Part shown: positions 17,658-25,461 of the stretch, in pieces
Layout: every line of letters begins with the position of its first letter
Position numbering within the stretch: the stretch's first letter is position 1
Origin: Acetobacteraceae bacterium
GTDB lineage: Bacteria > Pseudomonadota > Alphaproteobacteria > Acetobacterales > Acetobacteraceae
Reading direction: 5' to 3'
NCBI GenBank assembly: GCA_947371015.1
Contig: CANBNK010000029.1
Location: forward strand, 1-43,080
Length of the DNA: 43,080 nucleotides
Translations under genes and position numbers: made by a program
Notes under the pieces: generated by a model
Databases searched by the model: none
What the model was told of the DNA's origin: nothing
Seen by the model: the letters and a program-made list of their open reading frames with translations, nothing else

Positions 17658-18173
17658 ATGAGGCTTTCAACCCGTGGGCGCTACGCGGTGATGGCCATGG
17701 TGGAGATGGCGGTGCGCCAGCGCGGCGGCGACCTGACCTGCCTGCAGGAACGCCCGGTCAGCCTGGCGGACATCGCCAGCGCCCAGCAATTGTCGCTGGC
17801 TTATCTGGAACAGCTGTTCGGGCGGTTGCGGCGGGCGGGGCTGGTGGCCTCGGCGCGCGGCCCCGGTGGCGGCTATCGGCTGGCGCGGGCGCCGGAGCTG
17901 ATCGCGGTGGCGGAGATTGTCGATGCGGTGGACGAGCCGATCCGGGCGACGCGCTGCGAGGAAGGCTCCCCCGGATGTCTGGCGGCGGGGGGCAAGTGCC
18001 TGACGCATGACCTGTGGTCGGAGCTCGGCGAGCAGATCCGGATGTTCCTGGCGCATATGACGCTGGCCGATATCGTCAGCGGCCAGGTGCTGGGGCGGGC
18101 GGCGGTACCGGTTCGGGCCGGGGTAGCGCAGGCCGCGGTAGCGCAGGCCGAGGTGGCGCAGGCGGCGAAATGA
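17658..18173 (+). CDS. iscR: Rrf2-family regulator, IscR-like
   Basis: A 171-residue winged-helix regulator. MRLSTRGRYAVMAM and the recognition region LSLAYLEQLFGRLRRAGLVAS are typical of IscR. Cluster ligands are present as C-x6-C-x6-C-x2-H (CEEGSPGC, then KCLTH), one residue longer per gap than the E. coli C-x5-C-x5-C, so a [2Fe-2S] centre is expected. It probably senses cluster supply and controls the downstream operon. The C-terminus ends in a short Ala/Val/Gln repeat made by three 15-bp DNA units (18123-18167). No Shine-Dalgarno is clear before ATG 17658. Its stop overlaps the next start (ATGA at 18170). Confidence 0.85.
   Translation: MRLSTRGRYAVMAMVEMAVRQRGGDLTCLQERPVSLADIASAQQLSLAYLEQLFGRLRRAGLVASARGPGGGYRLARAPELIAVAEIVDAVDEPIRATRCEEGSPGCLAAGGKCLTHDLWSELGEQIRMFLAHMTLADIVSGQVLGRAAVPVRAGVAQAAVAQAEVAQAAK
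18123..18167 (+). repeat. Three 15-bp in-frame tandem units at the iscR 3' end
   Basis: Units at 18123, 18138 and 18153 each read close to GTAGCGCAGGCCGCG and encode VAQA(A/E) repeats at the end of the regulator. The array keeps the frame and lies just before the coupled start of the next gene. Confidence 0.75.
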
Positions 18174-19252
18174 GCGGCGCGCTGTACCTGGACGCCAACG
18201 CGACCGAGCCGCTGCGGCCGGTGGCGCGGGCGGCGGCGCTGGCGGCGATGGAACTCGGCGGCAACCCATCCAGCGTGCATGCCGCCGGCCGGGCGGCGCG
18301 GCGGGTGCTGGAGGAGGCGCGTGAGGCGCTGGCGGCGCGCTTCGGTGGCCGAGCGCAGGATGTGGTCTTCACCAGCGGCGGCACCGAGGCGAATGCGCTG
18401 GCGCTGCGTGGCATCGGAGCCGGGCGACGCCTGCTGGTGGGCGCGACGGAGCATCCGGCGGTGCTGGCGGCGGCGCCGGGGGCCGGGGTACTGCCGGTGC
18501 TGGCGGATGGCACGCTGGACCTGGCGGCGCTGGAAGCCGCCCTGGCCGAGGGCGGCCCGGCGCTGGTGGCGCTGATGGCGGCGAACAACGAAACCGGGGT
18601 GCTGCATCCGCTGGCGGCCGCGGCGGAGCTGTGCCGGCGCCATGGCGCGCTGCTGCATGTGGATGCGGTGCAGGCGGCCGGGCGGGTGGCGGTAGCTGTG
18701 GGATGGGATTCGTTGGCGGTGTCGGGCCACAAGCTGGGCGGGCCGTGTGGCGCCGGCGCCCTGCTGCTCCGCCCGGGCCTGGAGGTGGCACCGCTGATCG
18801 CCGGTGGCGGCCAGGAACGTGGGCGCCGCGGCGGGACCGAGCCGCTGCCGGCGATTGCCGGCATGGCAGCGGCCTTGGCCGAGGCGACGCCGGCGGCCGC
18901 AGCCGGGCTGGCAGGGCTGCGGGACGCGATTGAGGCTGGCGCCGCCGGCGCGACGGTGGCCAGCGCCGGGGCGGCGCGGCTGCCGAACACCACCTGCCTG
19001 GTACTGCCGGGCGTCGCCGCCGAGACGCAGGTGATTGCGCTGGATATCGCGGGCATCCGGGTCAGCGCCGGCGCGGCATGTTCATCCGGCAAGGTGGCGC
19101 GGAGCCCGGTGTTGCAGGCCATGGGGTTCGGCGAGGATGCCGGCAGCGGTATCCGGGTTTCGCTGCCCTGGAATGCGCCAGCCGACAGCGCCGAGCGTTT
19201 CCTGGCGGCCTGGGCTGCCATGCGGGATCGCCTCTCGCGCCGCGCGGCATAA
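18170..19252 (+). CDS. Cysteine desulfurase-like protein, first paralogue
   Basis: A 360-residue class V PLP-dependent enzyme of the NifS/IscS family, which takes sulfur from cysteine as a persulfide. The PLP lysine is in SGHKLGG and the catalytic Cys is Cys304 in GAACSSGK. It begins MSGALYLDANATEPL, where the family has D-N-A-T-T. The gene starts by ATGA overlap with the regulator. It is shorter and more diverged than the second copy that follows after 18 bp, so the two may serve different acceptors (for example clusters and tRNA thiolation). Activity is likely but the division of labour is inferred. Confidence 0.85.
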   Translation: MSGALYLDANATEPLRPVARAAALAAMELGGNPSSVHAAGRAARRVLEEAREALAARFGGRAQDVVFTSGGTEANALALRGIGAGRRLLVGATEHPAVLAAAPGAGVLPVLADGTLDLAALEAALAEGGPALVALMAANNETGVLHPLAAAAELCRRHGALLHVDAVQAAGRVAVAVGWDSLAVSGHKLGGPCGAGALLLRPGLEVAPLIAGGGQERGRRGGTEPLPAIAGMAAALAEATPAAAAGLAGLRDAIEAGAAGATVASAGAARLPNTTCLVLPGVAAETQVIALDIAGIRVSAGAACSSGKVARSPVLQAMGFGEDAGSGIRVSLPWNAPADSAERFLAAWAAMRDRLSRRAA

Positions 19253-19270
19253 CGCCCCATCTTCCCGGGG

Positions 19271-20446
19271 ATGCGACCGAACCGACCGATCTATCTGGAC
19301 AACCACGCCACCACGCCGGTGGACCCGCGCGTGCTGGCGGCGATGCGACCTTGGTGGGAGGAGAACTTCGCCAACCCGCACAGCGCCGAGCACGCCATGG
19401 GGCGGGAGGCCGAGGCAGCGGTGGAAACGGCGCGCGGCCATGTGGCGGAACTGATCGGCGCGGGTGCGTCCGAGATCATCCTGACGAGTGGTGCGACCGA
19501 GGCGAACAACCTGGCGATCAAGGGCGCCGCGCGCTTCGCCGCCGGGCAGGGCAGCGAGCGCCGGCGGGTCATCACCCTGGCGACCGAGCATAAATGCGTG
19601 CTGGAGAGCGTGCGCGACCTGGCCGCCGAGGGGTTTGAACCGGTGGTGCTGCCGGTGCGCCCGGATGGGCTGGTGGAGTTGGACGTGCTGCGGGCCGCGC
19701 TGGAAGTGCCGACGCTGCTGGTCAGCGTGATGGCGGTGAACAACGAGATCGGCGTGGTGCAGGACCTGGCCGCGATCGGCGGCTTGGTGAAGGCCGCGGG
19801 CGCCTTGTTCCACAGCGATGCGGCGCAGGGCTGCGGGCGGATTCCGCTGGACGTGGAGGAACTGCGGCTCGATTTGCTGAGCATCTCCGGCCACAAGATC
19901 TACGGGCCGAAGGGTATCGGCGCGCTGTATGTGCGGCGGCGGCCGCGGGTCAGGCTGGCGCCGTTGTTCTCGGGCGGCGGGCAGGAGCGGGGGCTGCGCA
20001 GCGGCACGCTGGCCACGCCCTTGATCGTCGGCTTCGGCGAGGCCGCACGGATCGCGGGCATCGAGGGGCTGCTGGATGCCGGGCGGATTGCCGGGCAGCG
20101 GGAAGTGTTCCTGACGCGCCTGCGTACCGAGGTGCCGGGGGTGCGGGTGAATGCCAGCCTGGAGCACCGTGTGGCCGGGAACACGAACATAACCTTCCCT
20201 GGCGGGGTGGATGCCCAGGCGCTGATGGCGGCGGCGCCGGAGGTCTGCGTCTCCACCGGCTCGGCCTGTTCTTCCGCAGCGGTCGAGCCTTCCTATGTAC
20301 TGGCGGCCATTGGACTGTCGGAGGCGGAGGCGCGATCCACCTTGCGTGTGGGGATTGGGCGCTTTACCTCCCCGGCCGAAGCCGAACAGGGGGCCGCCTT
20401 GCTGGCCGCCGCCTGGCGTAGCCTCGCGTCTGATCGTCGCCGATGA
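19271..20446 (+). CDS. iscS: Cysteine desulfurase IscS
   Basis: A 391-residue cysteine desulfurase. YLDNHATTPVDPRV, HSDAAQGCG, the PLP lysine in SGHKIYGPKG and the loop Cys333 in STGSACSSA all match IscS. It converts cysteine to alanine and passes persulfide sulfur to scaffolds or to MnmA. It lies in an operon with an IscR-like regulator, ferredoxin, TenA and MnmA. No iscU, hscA or hscB is present, so its partner scaffold is encoded elsewhere. The stop codon falls inside REP-like element b, and a 99-bp gap separates it from the ferredoxin gene. Confidence 0.92.
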   Translation: MRPNRPIYLDNHATTPVDPRVLAAMRPWWEENFANPHSAEHAMGREAEAAVETARGHVAELIGAGASEIILTSGATEANNLAIKGAARFAAGQGSERRRVITLATEHKCVLESVRDLAAEGFEPVVLPVRPDGLVELDVLRAALEVPTLLVSVMAVNNEIGVVQDLAAIGGLVKAAGALFHSDAAQGCGRIPLDVEELRLDLLSISGHKIYGPKGIGALYVRRRPRVRLAPLFSGGGQERGLRSGTLATPLIVGFGEAARIAGIEGLLDAGRIAGQREVFLTRLRTEVPGVRVNASLEHRVAGNTNITFPGGVDAQALMAAAPEVCVSTGSACSSAAVEPSYVLAAIGLSEAEARSTLRVGIGRFTSPAEAEQGAALLAAAWRSLASDRRR

Positions 20447-20468
20447 CACCACCGGCGACGTGAATCAG
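20430..20468 (+). repeat. REP-like palindrome, copy b
   Basis: A 39-nt element running CTGATC ... GTGAATCAG with a perfect 7-bp stem GTCGCCG/CGGCGAC. It overlaps the end of iscS, with the stop codon in the loop, and could act as an mRNA processing or stabilising hairpin inside the operon. Confidence 0.75.
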
Positions 20469-20545
20469 CCGCGTCGATAAAAGCTTAGGTGCCGGTCGCA
20501 CGCTTCCTGGAGCGTCCGGCAAGCACCGTGGAACAGGATTGAGCG

Positions 20546-20872
20546 ATGCCCAGCATGACCTTCGTCGAGCGTGACGGTAACCGGAAGACGGTGGACGCGC
20601 CGCTCGGGCTTTCGGTGCTGGAGATTGCCCACAAGCATGGCGTGGATATCGAGGGCGCCTGCGAGGGCTCGCTGGCATGCTCCACCTGCCATGTGATCGT
20701 GGATGCCGGCTGGTTCGAGAGGCTGGCGGCGCCGACCGAGGACGAGGAGGATATGCTCGACCTGGCCTTCGACCTGCAGGAGACGTCGCGCCTGGGCTGC
20801 CAGCTCATCATGACCGATGCGCTGGACGGGCTGGTGGTGAAGCTGCCGAGCGGCACCAGGAACGCCGGCTGA
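20546..20872 (+). CDS. fdx: [2Fe-2S] ferredoxin, Isc type
   Basis: A 108-residue ferredoxin of the adrenodoxin/Isc type. The cluster ligands are seen as C-x5-C-x2-C ([10 protein letters not shown]) and a distal Cys in RLGCQL. The acidic [11 protein letters not shown] region is the usual partner-binding surface. It supplies electrons for cluster assembly. AGGATTGAG precedes ATG 20546. Its stop overlaps the TenA start as TGATG. The downstream Cys is at a normal distance, so it should be functional. Confidence 0.9.
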   Translation: MPSMTFVERDGNRKTVDAPLGLSVLEIAHKHGVDIEGACEGSLACSTCHVIVDAGWFERLAAPTEDEEDMLDLAFDLQETSRLGCQLIMTDALDGLVVKLPSGTRNAG

Positions 20873-21582
20873 TGGCCGCGCCCGTGGGGACGCCGCGCTG
20901 GGAGACCGACTTCGGCGCCGAAGGCGGGCTGTTCCGCACGCTGCGGGCGGCCTGCGCGCAGGATTGGGCGGACTATACCTGGCATGAGTTCTGCCGGCGG
21001 ATCAGCGATGGCTCGCTGCCGCTGGAGGCGTTCCGGCGCTACCTGATCCAGGACTACCTGTTCCTGATCCACTTCGCCCGGGCCAAGGCGCTGGCGGTGT
21101 TCAAGGCCGAGAGCATCCAGGCGATGGTGGACAAGACCAACGCCATCAGCGCTATCCTGGCCGAGACCAGCATGCACCTGAAGTATTGCGAGGGCTGGGG
21201 GCTTTCGCAGGCCAAGGTGCTGGGCACCGCCGAGAGCGCGGAGACGGTCAGTTACACGCGCTACGTGATCGACCGTGGCCTGGCCGGCGACATCCTGGAC
21301 CTGGAGGTGGCGCTGGTGCCGTGCAGCGTGGGCTATGCCGAGGTGGCGCTGCGCGTGCTGGCGGACCCGGCGCGGAAGGTGGACGGCAACCCGTACCAGA
21401 GTTGGATCGATACCTACGGCGCCGAGGGCTACCAGAAGCTGGCGCGGGCGGCGGCCCTGCGGATCGATGCGCTGGGTGTTTCGCATGGCGGCGAGGCGCG
21501 CTTCGCTATGCTGAGCGCGACCTTCAGCGAGGCGGCAAGGCTGGAACAGCGGTTCTGGCAGCAGGGCCTGGACGCGGCCTGA
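20872..21582 (+). CDS. tenA: TenA-family protein (thiaminase II-like)
   Basis: A 236-residue all-helical protein of the TenA family, which releases the pyrimidine HMP from damaged thiamin for salvage. The acidic residue in YLIQDYLFLIHFARA, Cys151 in LVPCSVGYAE and a late Glu (TFSEAARLEQRF) match the active-site set. Start and stop overlap the neighbours (TGATG at both ends), so it is translationally coupled to fdx and mnmA. No thiamin genes are nearby. Placement in a sulfur operon may only reflect thiazole sulfur demand, or the protein may have a different role here. Confidence 0.85.
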   Translation: MAAPVGTPRWETDFGAEGGLFRTLRAACAQDWADYTWHEFCRRISDGSLPLEAFRRYLIQDYLFLIHFARAKALAVFKAESIQAMVDKTNAISAILAETSMHLKYCEGWGLSQAKVLGTAESAETVSYTRYVIDRGLAGDILDLEVALVPCSVGYAEVALRVLADPARKVDGNPYQSWIDTYGAEGYQKLARAAALRIDALGVSHGGEARFAMLSATFSEAARLEQRFWQQGLDAA

Positions 21583-22679
21583 TGCGCATCCTGGTGGCGA
21601 TGTCCGGCGGCGTGGATAGCTCCGTGGTGGCGGGGCTGCTGGCCGAGCAGGGCCATGAGGTGATCGGCGCCACGCTGCAGCTGTATGACCATGGAGCCGC
21701 GGTGCAGAAGAAGGGCGCCTGCTGTGCCGGGCAGGACATCATGGATGCGCGGCGCGTGGCCGATAGGCTGGGCATCGCGCATTACGTGCTGGACCGCGAG
21801 CAGCGGTTTCGCAGTGCCGTCATCGACGACTTCGCCGCGCAATATGCCGCGGGCGAGACGCCGGTGCCCTGCGTGCGCTGCAACCAGACGGTGAAGTTCC
21901 ATGACCTGGTGGAGTTGGCGCGCGACCTGGGCTGCGAGGCCATGGCGACCGGCCACTACGTCCAGCGGGTAGAAGGCGCGGAGGGGCCGGAGTTGCACCG
22001 CGCCGCGGACCCGCAGCGGGACCAGAGCTGGTTCCTGTTCGCCACCACGCGGGAGCAGCTGGCGTTCTCGCGCTTTCCGCTCGGACATTATCCGGACAAG
22101 GCGGCGGTGCGGGTGCAAGCCCAACGGCTGGGCCTGGCGGTGGCGGAGAAGCCGGACAGCCAGGACATCTGCTTCGTCCCCGAGGGGCAATATCACCAGG
22201 TGGTGGCGAAGCTGCGGCCGGAAGCGGCCGAGCCGGGCGAGATCGTCGATGCCGAGGGCCGGGTGCTGGGCCGGCACCAGGGCATTGCGAGCTACACCAT
22301 CGGCCAGGGGCGCGGGCTGGGGCTGGGGCTGCGCGAGGGCGAGCAGCCGCTCTACGTGGCCGCGCTGGACGCACCACGGCGCCGCGTGGTGGTGGCCCAC
22401 AGGCAGGCGCTGCCGAGCGCCGAGATCGTCGCTGGCGAGGTGAACTGGCTGTGGACGCCGCCGGCCGGCCCCTTTGCGTGCGAGGTGAAGCTGCGGGCAC
22501 GCGAGCAGCCGCAGCCCTGCCTGGCCGATTGGGACGCGGCCGCGGGCCTGCTGCGGGTGCGGCCGGGGGTGCCTGCGATTGCCGCGCCGGGGCAGGGTTG
22601 CGTGCTCTACGCCGCTAATCGCGTGTTGGGTGGCGGCTTTATCCGGCGGGCGGTTGACTTGGGCGCCGCAGCGGCTTAA
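21582..22679 (+). CDS. mnmA: tRNA 2-thiouridylase MnmA
   Basis: A 365-residue protein that adds sulfur to U34 of tRNA-Lys, -Glu and -Gln. The PP-loop ATP site is MSGGVDSSV at the N-terminus. The two catalytic Cys are Cys97 (PVPCVRCNQTVKF) and Cys197 (DSQDICFV). HYPDKAAVR and YTIGQGRGLG are further signatures. Persulfide should come from an IscS encoded in the same operon. The start at 21582 overlaps the TenA stop. It closes the operon and is 49 bp from tRNA-Met; no clear terminator lies between them. Confidence 0.95.
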   Translation: MRILVAMSGGVDSSVVAGLLAEQGHEVIGATLQLYDHGAAVQKKGACCAGQDIMDARRVADRLGIAHYVLDREQRFRSAVIDDFAAQYAAGETPVPCVRCNQTVKFHDLVELARDLGCEAMATGHYVQRVEGAEGPELHRAADPQRDQSWFLFATTREQLAFSRFPLGHYPDKAAVRVQAQRLGLAVAEKPDSQDICFVPEGQYHQVVAKLRPEAAEPGEIVDAEGRVLGRHQGIASYTIGQGRGLGLGLREGEQPLYVAALDAPRRRVVVAHRQALPSAEIVAGEVNWLWTPPAGPFACEVKLRAREQPQPCLADWDAAAGLLRVRPGVPAIAAPGQGCVLYAANRVLGGGFIRRAVDLGAAAA

Positions 22680-22728
22680 TCCCGCGCCCTCCCGGACGGC
22701 GCTTGCCGCGAGGATGACGAGATGGTTT

Positions 22729-22805
22729 GGCGGTGTAGCTCAGCTGGTTAGAGCACGGCACTCATAATGCCGGGGTCGGCGGTTCAAGTCCGCCCGCCGC
22801 TACCA
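22729..22805 (+). tRNA. tRNA-Met (CAT), elongator
   Basis: A full 77-nt cloverleaf: acceptor GGCGGTG/CGCCGCT (one G-U at 1-72), D arm GCTC/GAGC, anticodon stem CGGCA/TGCCG with loop CTCATAA, T arm GGCGG/CCGCC with TTCAAGT, discriminator A and encoded CCA. The anticodon stem lacks the three G-C pairs of initiator tRNA, and the sequence around CTCATAATG is typical of elongator Met; an Ile2 tRNA (lysidine-modified CAT) is less likely. Its 3' part from nt 27 is the integration site of the island. Confidence 0.95.
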
Positions 22806-22810
22806 TTCCA
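22755..22810 (+). repeat. attL, 56-bp direct repeat in tRNA-Met
   Basis: Identical over 56 bp to 31101-31156. It covers tRNA-Met from nt 27 to the CCA end plus five bases. The tRNA is kept complete on this side. Confidence 0.95.
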
Positions 22811-22869
22811 ACCCATTGAATATCCGACATAAAATGTCGAGTTAGCAAAACCTTCTTCCCTGAAGGCCC

Positions 22870-22892
22870 TTTCCTGACCGGACATTGGCCGG
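22870..22892 (+). repeat. Left arm repeat of the island (possible integrase/Xis site)
   Basis: A 23-bp sequence starting TTTCCTGACCGGACATTG matches 30972-30994 at 22 of 23 positions, in the same orientation, 59 bp inside attL. Arm-type integrase binding sites are expected at such positions. The spacer 22811-23032 holds no convincing gene. Confidence 0.6.
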
Positions 22893-23032
22893 ACAGCGAC
22901 GACGGTTTGCCAGCCTTGGTGAACAACTCCGCGCCTGCTTCAAGCGCCTGATACCATCTGGCAGCCATATCGACGGTTGGCGTCCCGTTGGGCATTCGCT
23001 ACGACTCTGGCCGGTCGGGGAGTTGCAGTGGG

Positions 23033-23989
23033 ATGGCGTTAGATCGGTTATCGCGAGGTCTCAGGCTTCAGCCCTTCGCCGTTTGTGTGCTGACCTTGCT
23101 CCAGGTTGCATGCTCCCAGCCGCAGGTGGCAGCGCCAGCCACCGGCAGTTATCTCCAGCAGACCCAAAGCGGGCCGGCCACGTTGCCTCAAGGAACGACA
23201 TGGTGGCAGGGTTCCTATTCCTGCCTCCAGGGTCCAACCCTTTTGCGTTTACGTACGCGGGTCACCCAGGACGGCATGGTCGAGGGTCTGTTTGACTTCG
23301 GGCCACCCCCAGGCGTCAGCGGTGGCGCTGGCTCGTTCCTCCTCTCGGGAATAAGCACGAGCATGGATGGCAGTCTGAGACTAAATCCGGTCCGCTGGCT
23401 CAACCGCCCTGGCGCCTACTCAATGGTCGGACTTTCGGGGGTGGTTCGCGGCGACACTTACAGTGGAAGCGTGACGGGGGGACTTTTTTGTGGCGACTTT
23501 TCCGTAACGAAATTGGCGCCTCCACCCACGACAGCCGCCGTGCAGGCACCGCAGGTCTTGCCTCCGGCCGCCCCTGTTGAGGCTCCACGCGACCGTCACT
23601 CGCAGATTACTCGTGTCGCGTTAAGGAATGAGGGCGGTACGTTTACGGTTCCGGTGTCCATTAACAACGCAATCACCCTCAATTTCGTGCTGGATAGTGG
23701 TGCCTCCGACGTGTCTATCCCGGCAGATGTGGTCATGACTTTGATGCGGACTGGTACGATAAGTGCCGCTGATTTTCTGGGGCAAAGAACGTATAGGCTC
23801 GCAGATGGCTCTACTGTTCCCTCTCAGACTTTTCGAATTCGACAACTGAAAGTTGGCGATCGCGAAATATCCAATGTAATTGGAAGCGTCGCTGCGGTGA
23901 GGGGGAGTCTCTTACTTGGGCAGAGCTTCCTTAGTCGGTTTAAGTCATGGTCTATAGATAATCAGCGCCGAGACTTAGTTTTGGAATAG
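23033..23989 (+). CDS. Retropepsin-like aspartic protease domain protein, putative lipoprotein
   Basis: A 318-residue protein. A hydrophobic N-terminal stretch ends in LLQVACSQ, a weak lipobox, so it may be anchored to a membrane and face the periplasm. The middle (about 45-160) has no recognised domain; Pro/Ala-rich linker follows. From about 185 is a retropepsin-like fold: the catalytic Asp221 in LDSGASDVSIP and the later LLLGQSFLSRF are family signatures. Such single-domain proteases act as dimers. I chose ATG 23033 (GGGG upstream) over the TTG at 22988. Base use in the second half is richer in A/T than the host, a sign of recent transfer. It converges on the small gene at 24003. Target unknown. 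Confidence 0.75.
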   Translation: MALDRLSRGLRLQPFAVCVLTLLQVACSQPQVAAPATGSYLQQTQSGPATLPQGTTWWQGSYSCLQGPTLLRLRTRVTQDGMVEGLFDFGPPPGVSGGAGSFLLSGISTSMDGSLRLNPVRWLNRPGAYSMVGLSGVVRGDTYSGSVTGGLFCGDFSVTKLAPPPTTAAVQAPQVLPPAAPVEAPRDRHSQITRVALRNEGGTFTVPVSINNAITLNFVLDSGASDVSIPADVVMTLMRTGTISAADFLGQRTYRLADGSTVPSQTFRIRQLKVGDREISNVIGSVAAVRGSLLLGQSFLSRFKSWSIDNQRRDLVLE

Positions 23990-24002
23990 TAAGAAGACGA
24001 CC

Positions 24003-24197
24003 CTACTTGTGGATCAGGGTGCTGAATAAGCTGTTCATTTTTTTGATCAGCCTTTGGGCTTCGCCTCGGCACTTGGCGGCCTGTCTAGCGTCGGCGCTGC
24101 GAAGCCCATGCCTCCAAGGAGCCGCCCGGCACAATGCCAGCCCTTCGCTGGTTTTCGGCCCGTGAGCGCTTTTCACCTTGATTAGACCCTTGCTCAC
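24003..24197 (-). CDS. Small island protein with KTxEGLALCRAAPWRHGLRS motif
   Basis: A 64-residue basic protein. The motif PKTSEGLALCRAAPWRHG recalls a short repeated signature (K-T-x-E-G-x-A-x-x-R-x-A-x-x-x-H-G) found in small proteins of alphaproteobacterial islands; its function is not known. Start is GTG 24197, overlapping the upstream stop by four bases (GTGA), which supports real, coupled translation. It is the last gene of the island minus-strand operon. Confidence 0.6.
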   Translation of the reverse strand: MSKGLIKVKSAHGPKTSEGLALCRAAPWRHGLRSADARQAAKCRGEAQRLIKKMNSLFSTLIHK

Positions 24198-24919
24198 TTC
24201 GCCCCACCCCCCCTCTGTCGCCCACGCCCCACTGCGCCGGCCACAACCGCCTGACCACCTTCAGCGACGGCCACGTATTGCACCACCACTGTTTGCCGGC
24301 CGCCGTTCCTGATCCTGTCCAGGGTCAGCAGTCCACGCTGATAGGCATCCATTAGGCGGGCAGCGGTGTTCGCCATCCGCGCTGCCTCATGGCTGCGGTG
24401 CGGGTAGCGGTGCCCACTGGCGGCATAGCCTGCGAGTTCTTCTCGGGCGGCGCTGACCATCTTCATGGCGAGGGCATGGGCTGCGGCCATCTGGTGCGCC
24501 AGTTCCCGCTCCAGTGAGTTTTGCGCCTGGATGCTCTCGGCGGCGTCCACGCCCAGAACCAGGGCGCCGGCCTCGCCGGCCAAGTCGAGGCGCTCCAGGC
24601 TGGCGCTGGCGGCCAGCATGTCGCCGCGCTGGCGCACTACGTCCACGATATGCGCTTTCCTGCCCAGCACCTCCCGCGTCGCCGCAATGAGTTCGCCACC
24701 GTTGCCGGGCGCCATGCGTCGGGTCACATGGGATAGGGGGTCTAGCGCCTGCTCGGCCGCCTGCTCCAGTTCCGCCGCTTCCATCTCCTCGAACCGTGCG
24801 CCGGTCGGGTCGCCCCACCGTTCGCGCATCTCAACCGCAACTTCGCGCTTCAGTTTGGCGCGTGCCTGAGTATGCAACGCATCAGCGACACTCGGAAGCG
24901 CCTTGGTAATCTTGCTCAT
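24194..24919 (-). CDS. Conserved island protein with GGRQTV...GGQAVV motif
   Basis: A 241-residue, mostly helical protein of unknown function. The C-terminal part RNGGRQTVVVQYVAV followed by EGGQAVVAGAVGRG is a recurring signature of proteins in alphaproteobacterial integrated elements, usually near primase genes. The strong ribosome site GAGGTGAG a few bases before ATG 24919 decides the start; the frame is open further up but this would overrun the previous gene. Its start overlaps the stop of the zinc-ribbon gene (ATGA). No enzyme motif is visible. Confidence 0.7.
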   Translation of the reverse strand: MSKITKALPSVADALHTQARAKLKREVAVEMRERWGDPTGARFEEMEAAELEQAAEQALDPLSHVTRRMAPGNGGELIAATREVLGRKAHIVDVVRQRGDMLAASASLERLDLAGEAGALVLGVDAAESIQAQNSLERELAHQMAAAHALAMKMVSAAREELAGYAASGHRYPHRSHEAARMANTAARLMDAYQRGLLTLDRIRNGGRQTVVVQYVAVAEGGQAVVAGAVGRGRQRGGGAK

Positions 24920-25461
24920 GTCCTCACCTCGATGGTTGTCGTGTTCGGTGGCGCTGGATGACAGGTCGCGCAGCACCAGCCCGGCCCAACTGCGGTTCCG
25001 TCCAGCACGGGCACCGCAGCGGCCCACCACCACCGGCCACGGCAGCATGAACACCAGCAGCCGGACGAAGGGCGCGCGGCGTGATCCGCCCAGCTTGGCG
25101 GGCGCTGTAGGGCGCTGCCGCGCAGAGCGGCCAGGTAGCGTTGATGATCCGCAGCCGGCAGCGGCTGGCCCATGTCGCCCCGCGCCTCGGCGGCCAGCGC
25201 GGCGTCAACCTCGGCCCGTTCGTGGTCAAGCTCCGGGTCGGGCGCGGCCAGGGCTTCGGCGGCCTCGGCCATGACGAGCCGGTAGAAGGCCGCGCGCTGG
25301 CGTTCGGCCTCCTTTGCGTGATCCACCGCGATGCCATTAGCGCCGATAGCGCCGTTAGGTCGCGGTGGTGGAGCTGCCGGCATCCTATCGGCACTATTGG
25401 CGCTATCGGCAGTCGGGCATTCCGCGCGAAGGGTCGCCAGCCGGCTGCGCCAGGTCGTCAT
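24916..25461 (-). CDS. Island protein with C-terminal Cys-rich putative zinc ribbon
   Basis: A 181-residue protein. The N-terminal half is variable and Ala/Pro-rich; a helical section (AAFYRLVMAEAAEALA) follows. The C-terminus has CWCSCC, then GWCCATCHP about 25 residues later, which looks like a zinc ribbon. Similar CxCC...CxTCHP tails occur in proteins next to DUF3987 genes. Start and stop both overlap neighbours by four bases (ATGA), so translation is coupled to the primase gene. It may bind nucleic acid or the primase; this is inference. Confidence 0.65.
   Translation of the reverse strand: MTTWRSRLATLRAECPTADSANSADRMPAAPPPRPNGAIGANGIAVDHAKEAERQRAAFYRLVMAEAAEALAAPDPELDHERAEVDAALAAEARGDMGQPLPAADHQRYLAALRGSALQRPPSWADHAARPSSGCWCSCCRGRWWWAAAVPVLDGTAVGPGWCCATCHPAPPNTTTIEVRT

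Noticed and set aside
22762-22995. Minus-strand frame ending VAAGGLEPPTPAL (also at 31108-31413)
   Set aside because: This ending is the antisense of the tRNA-Met 3' part, a common false ORF in annotations.
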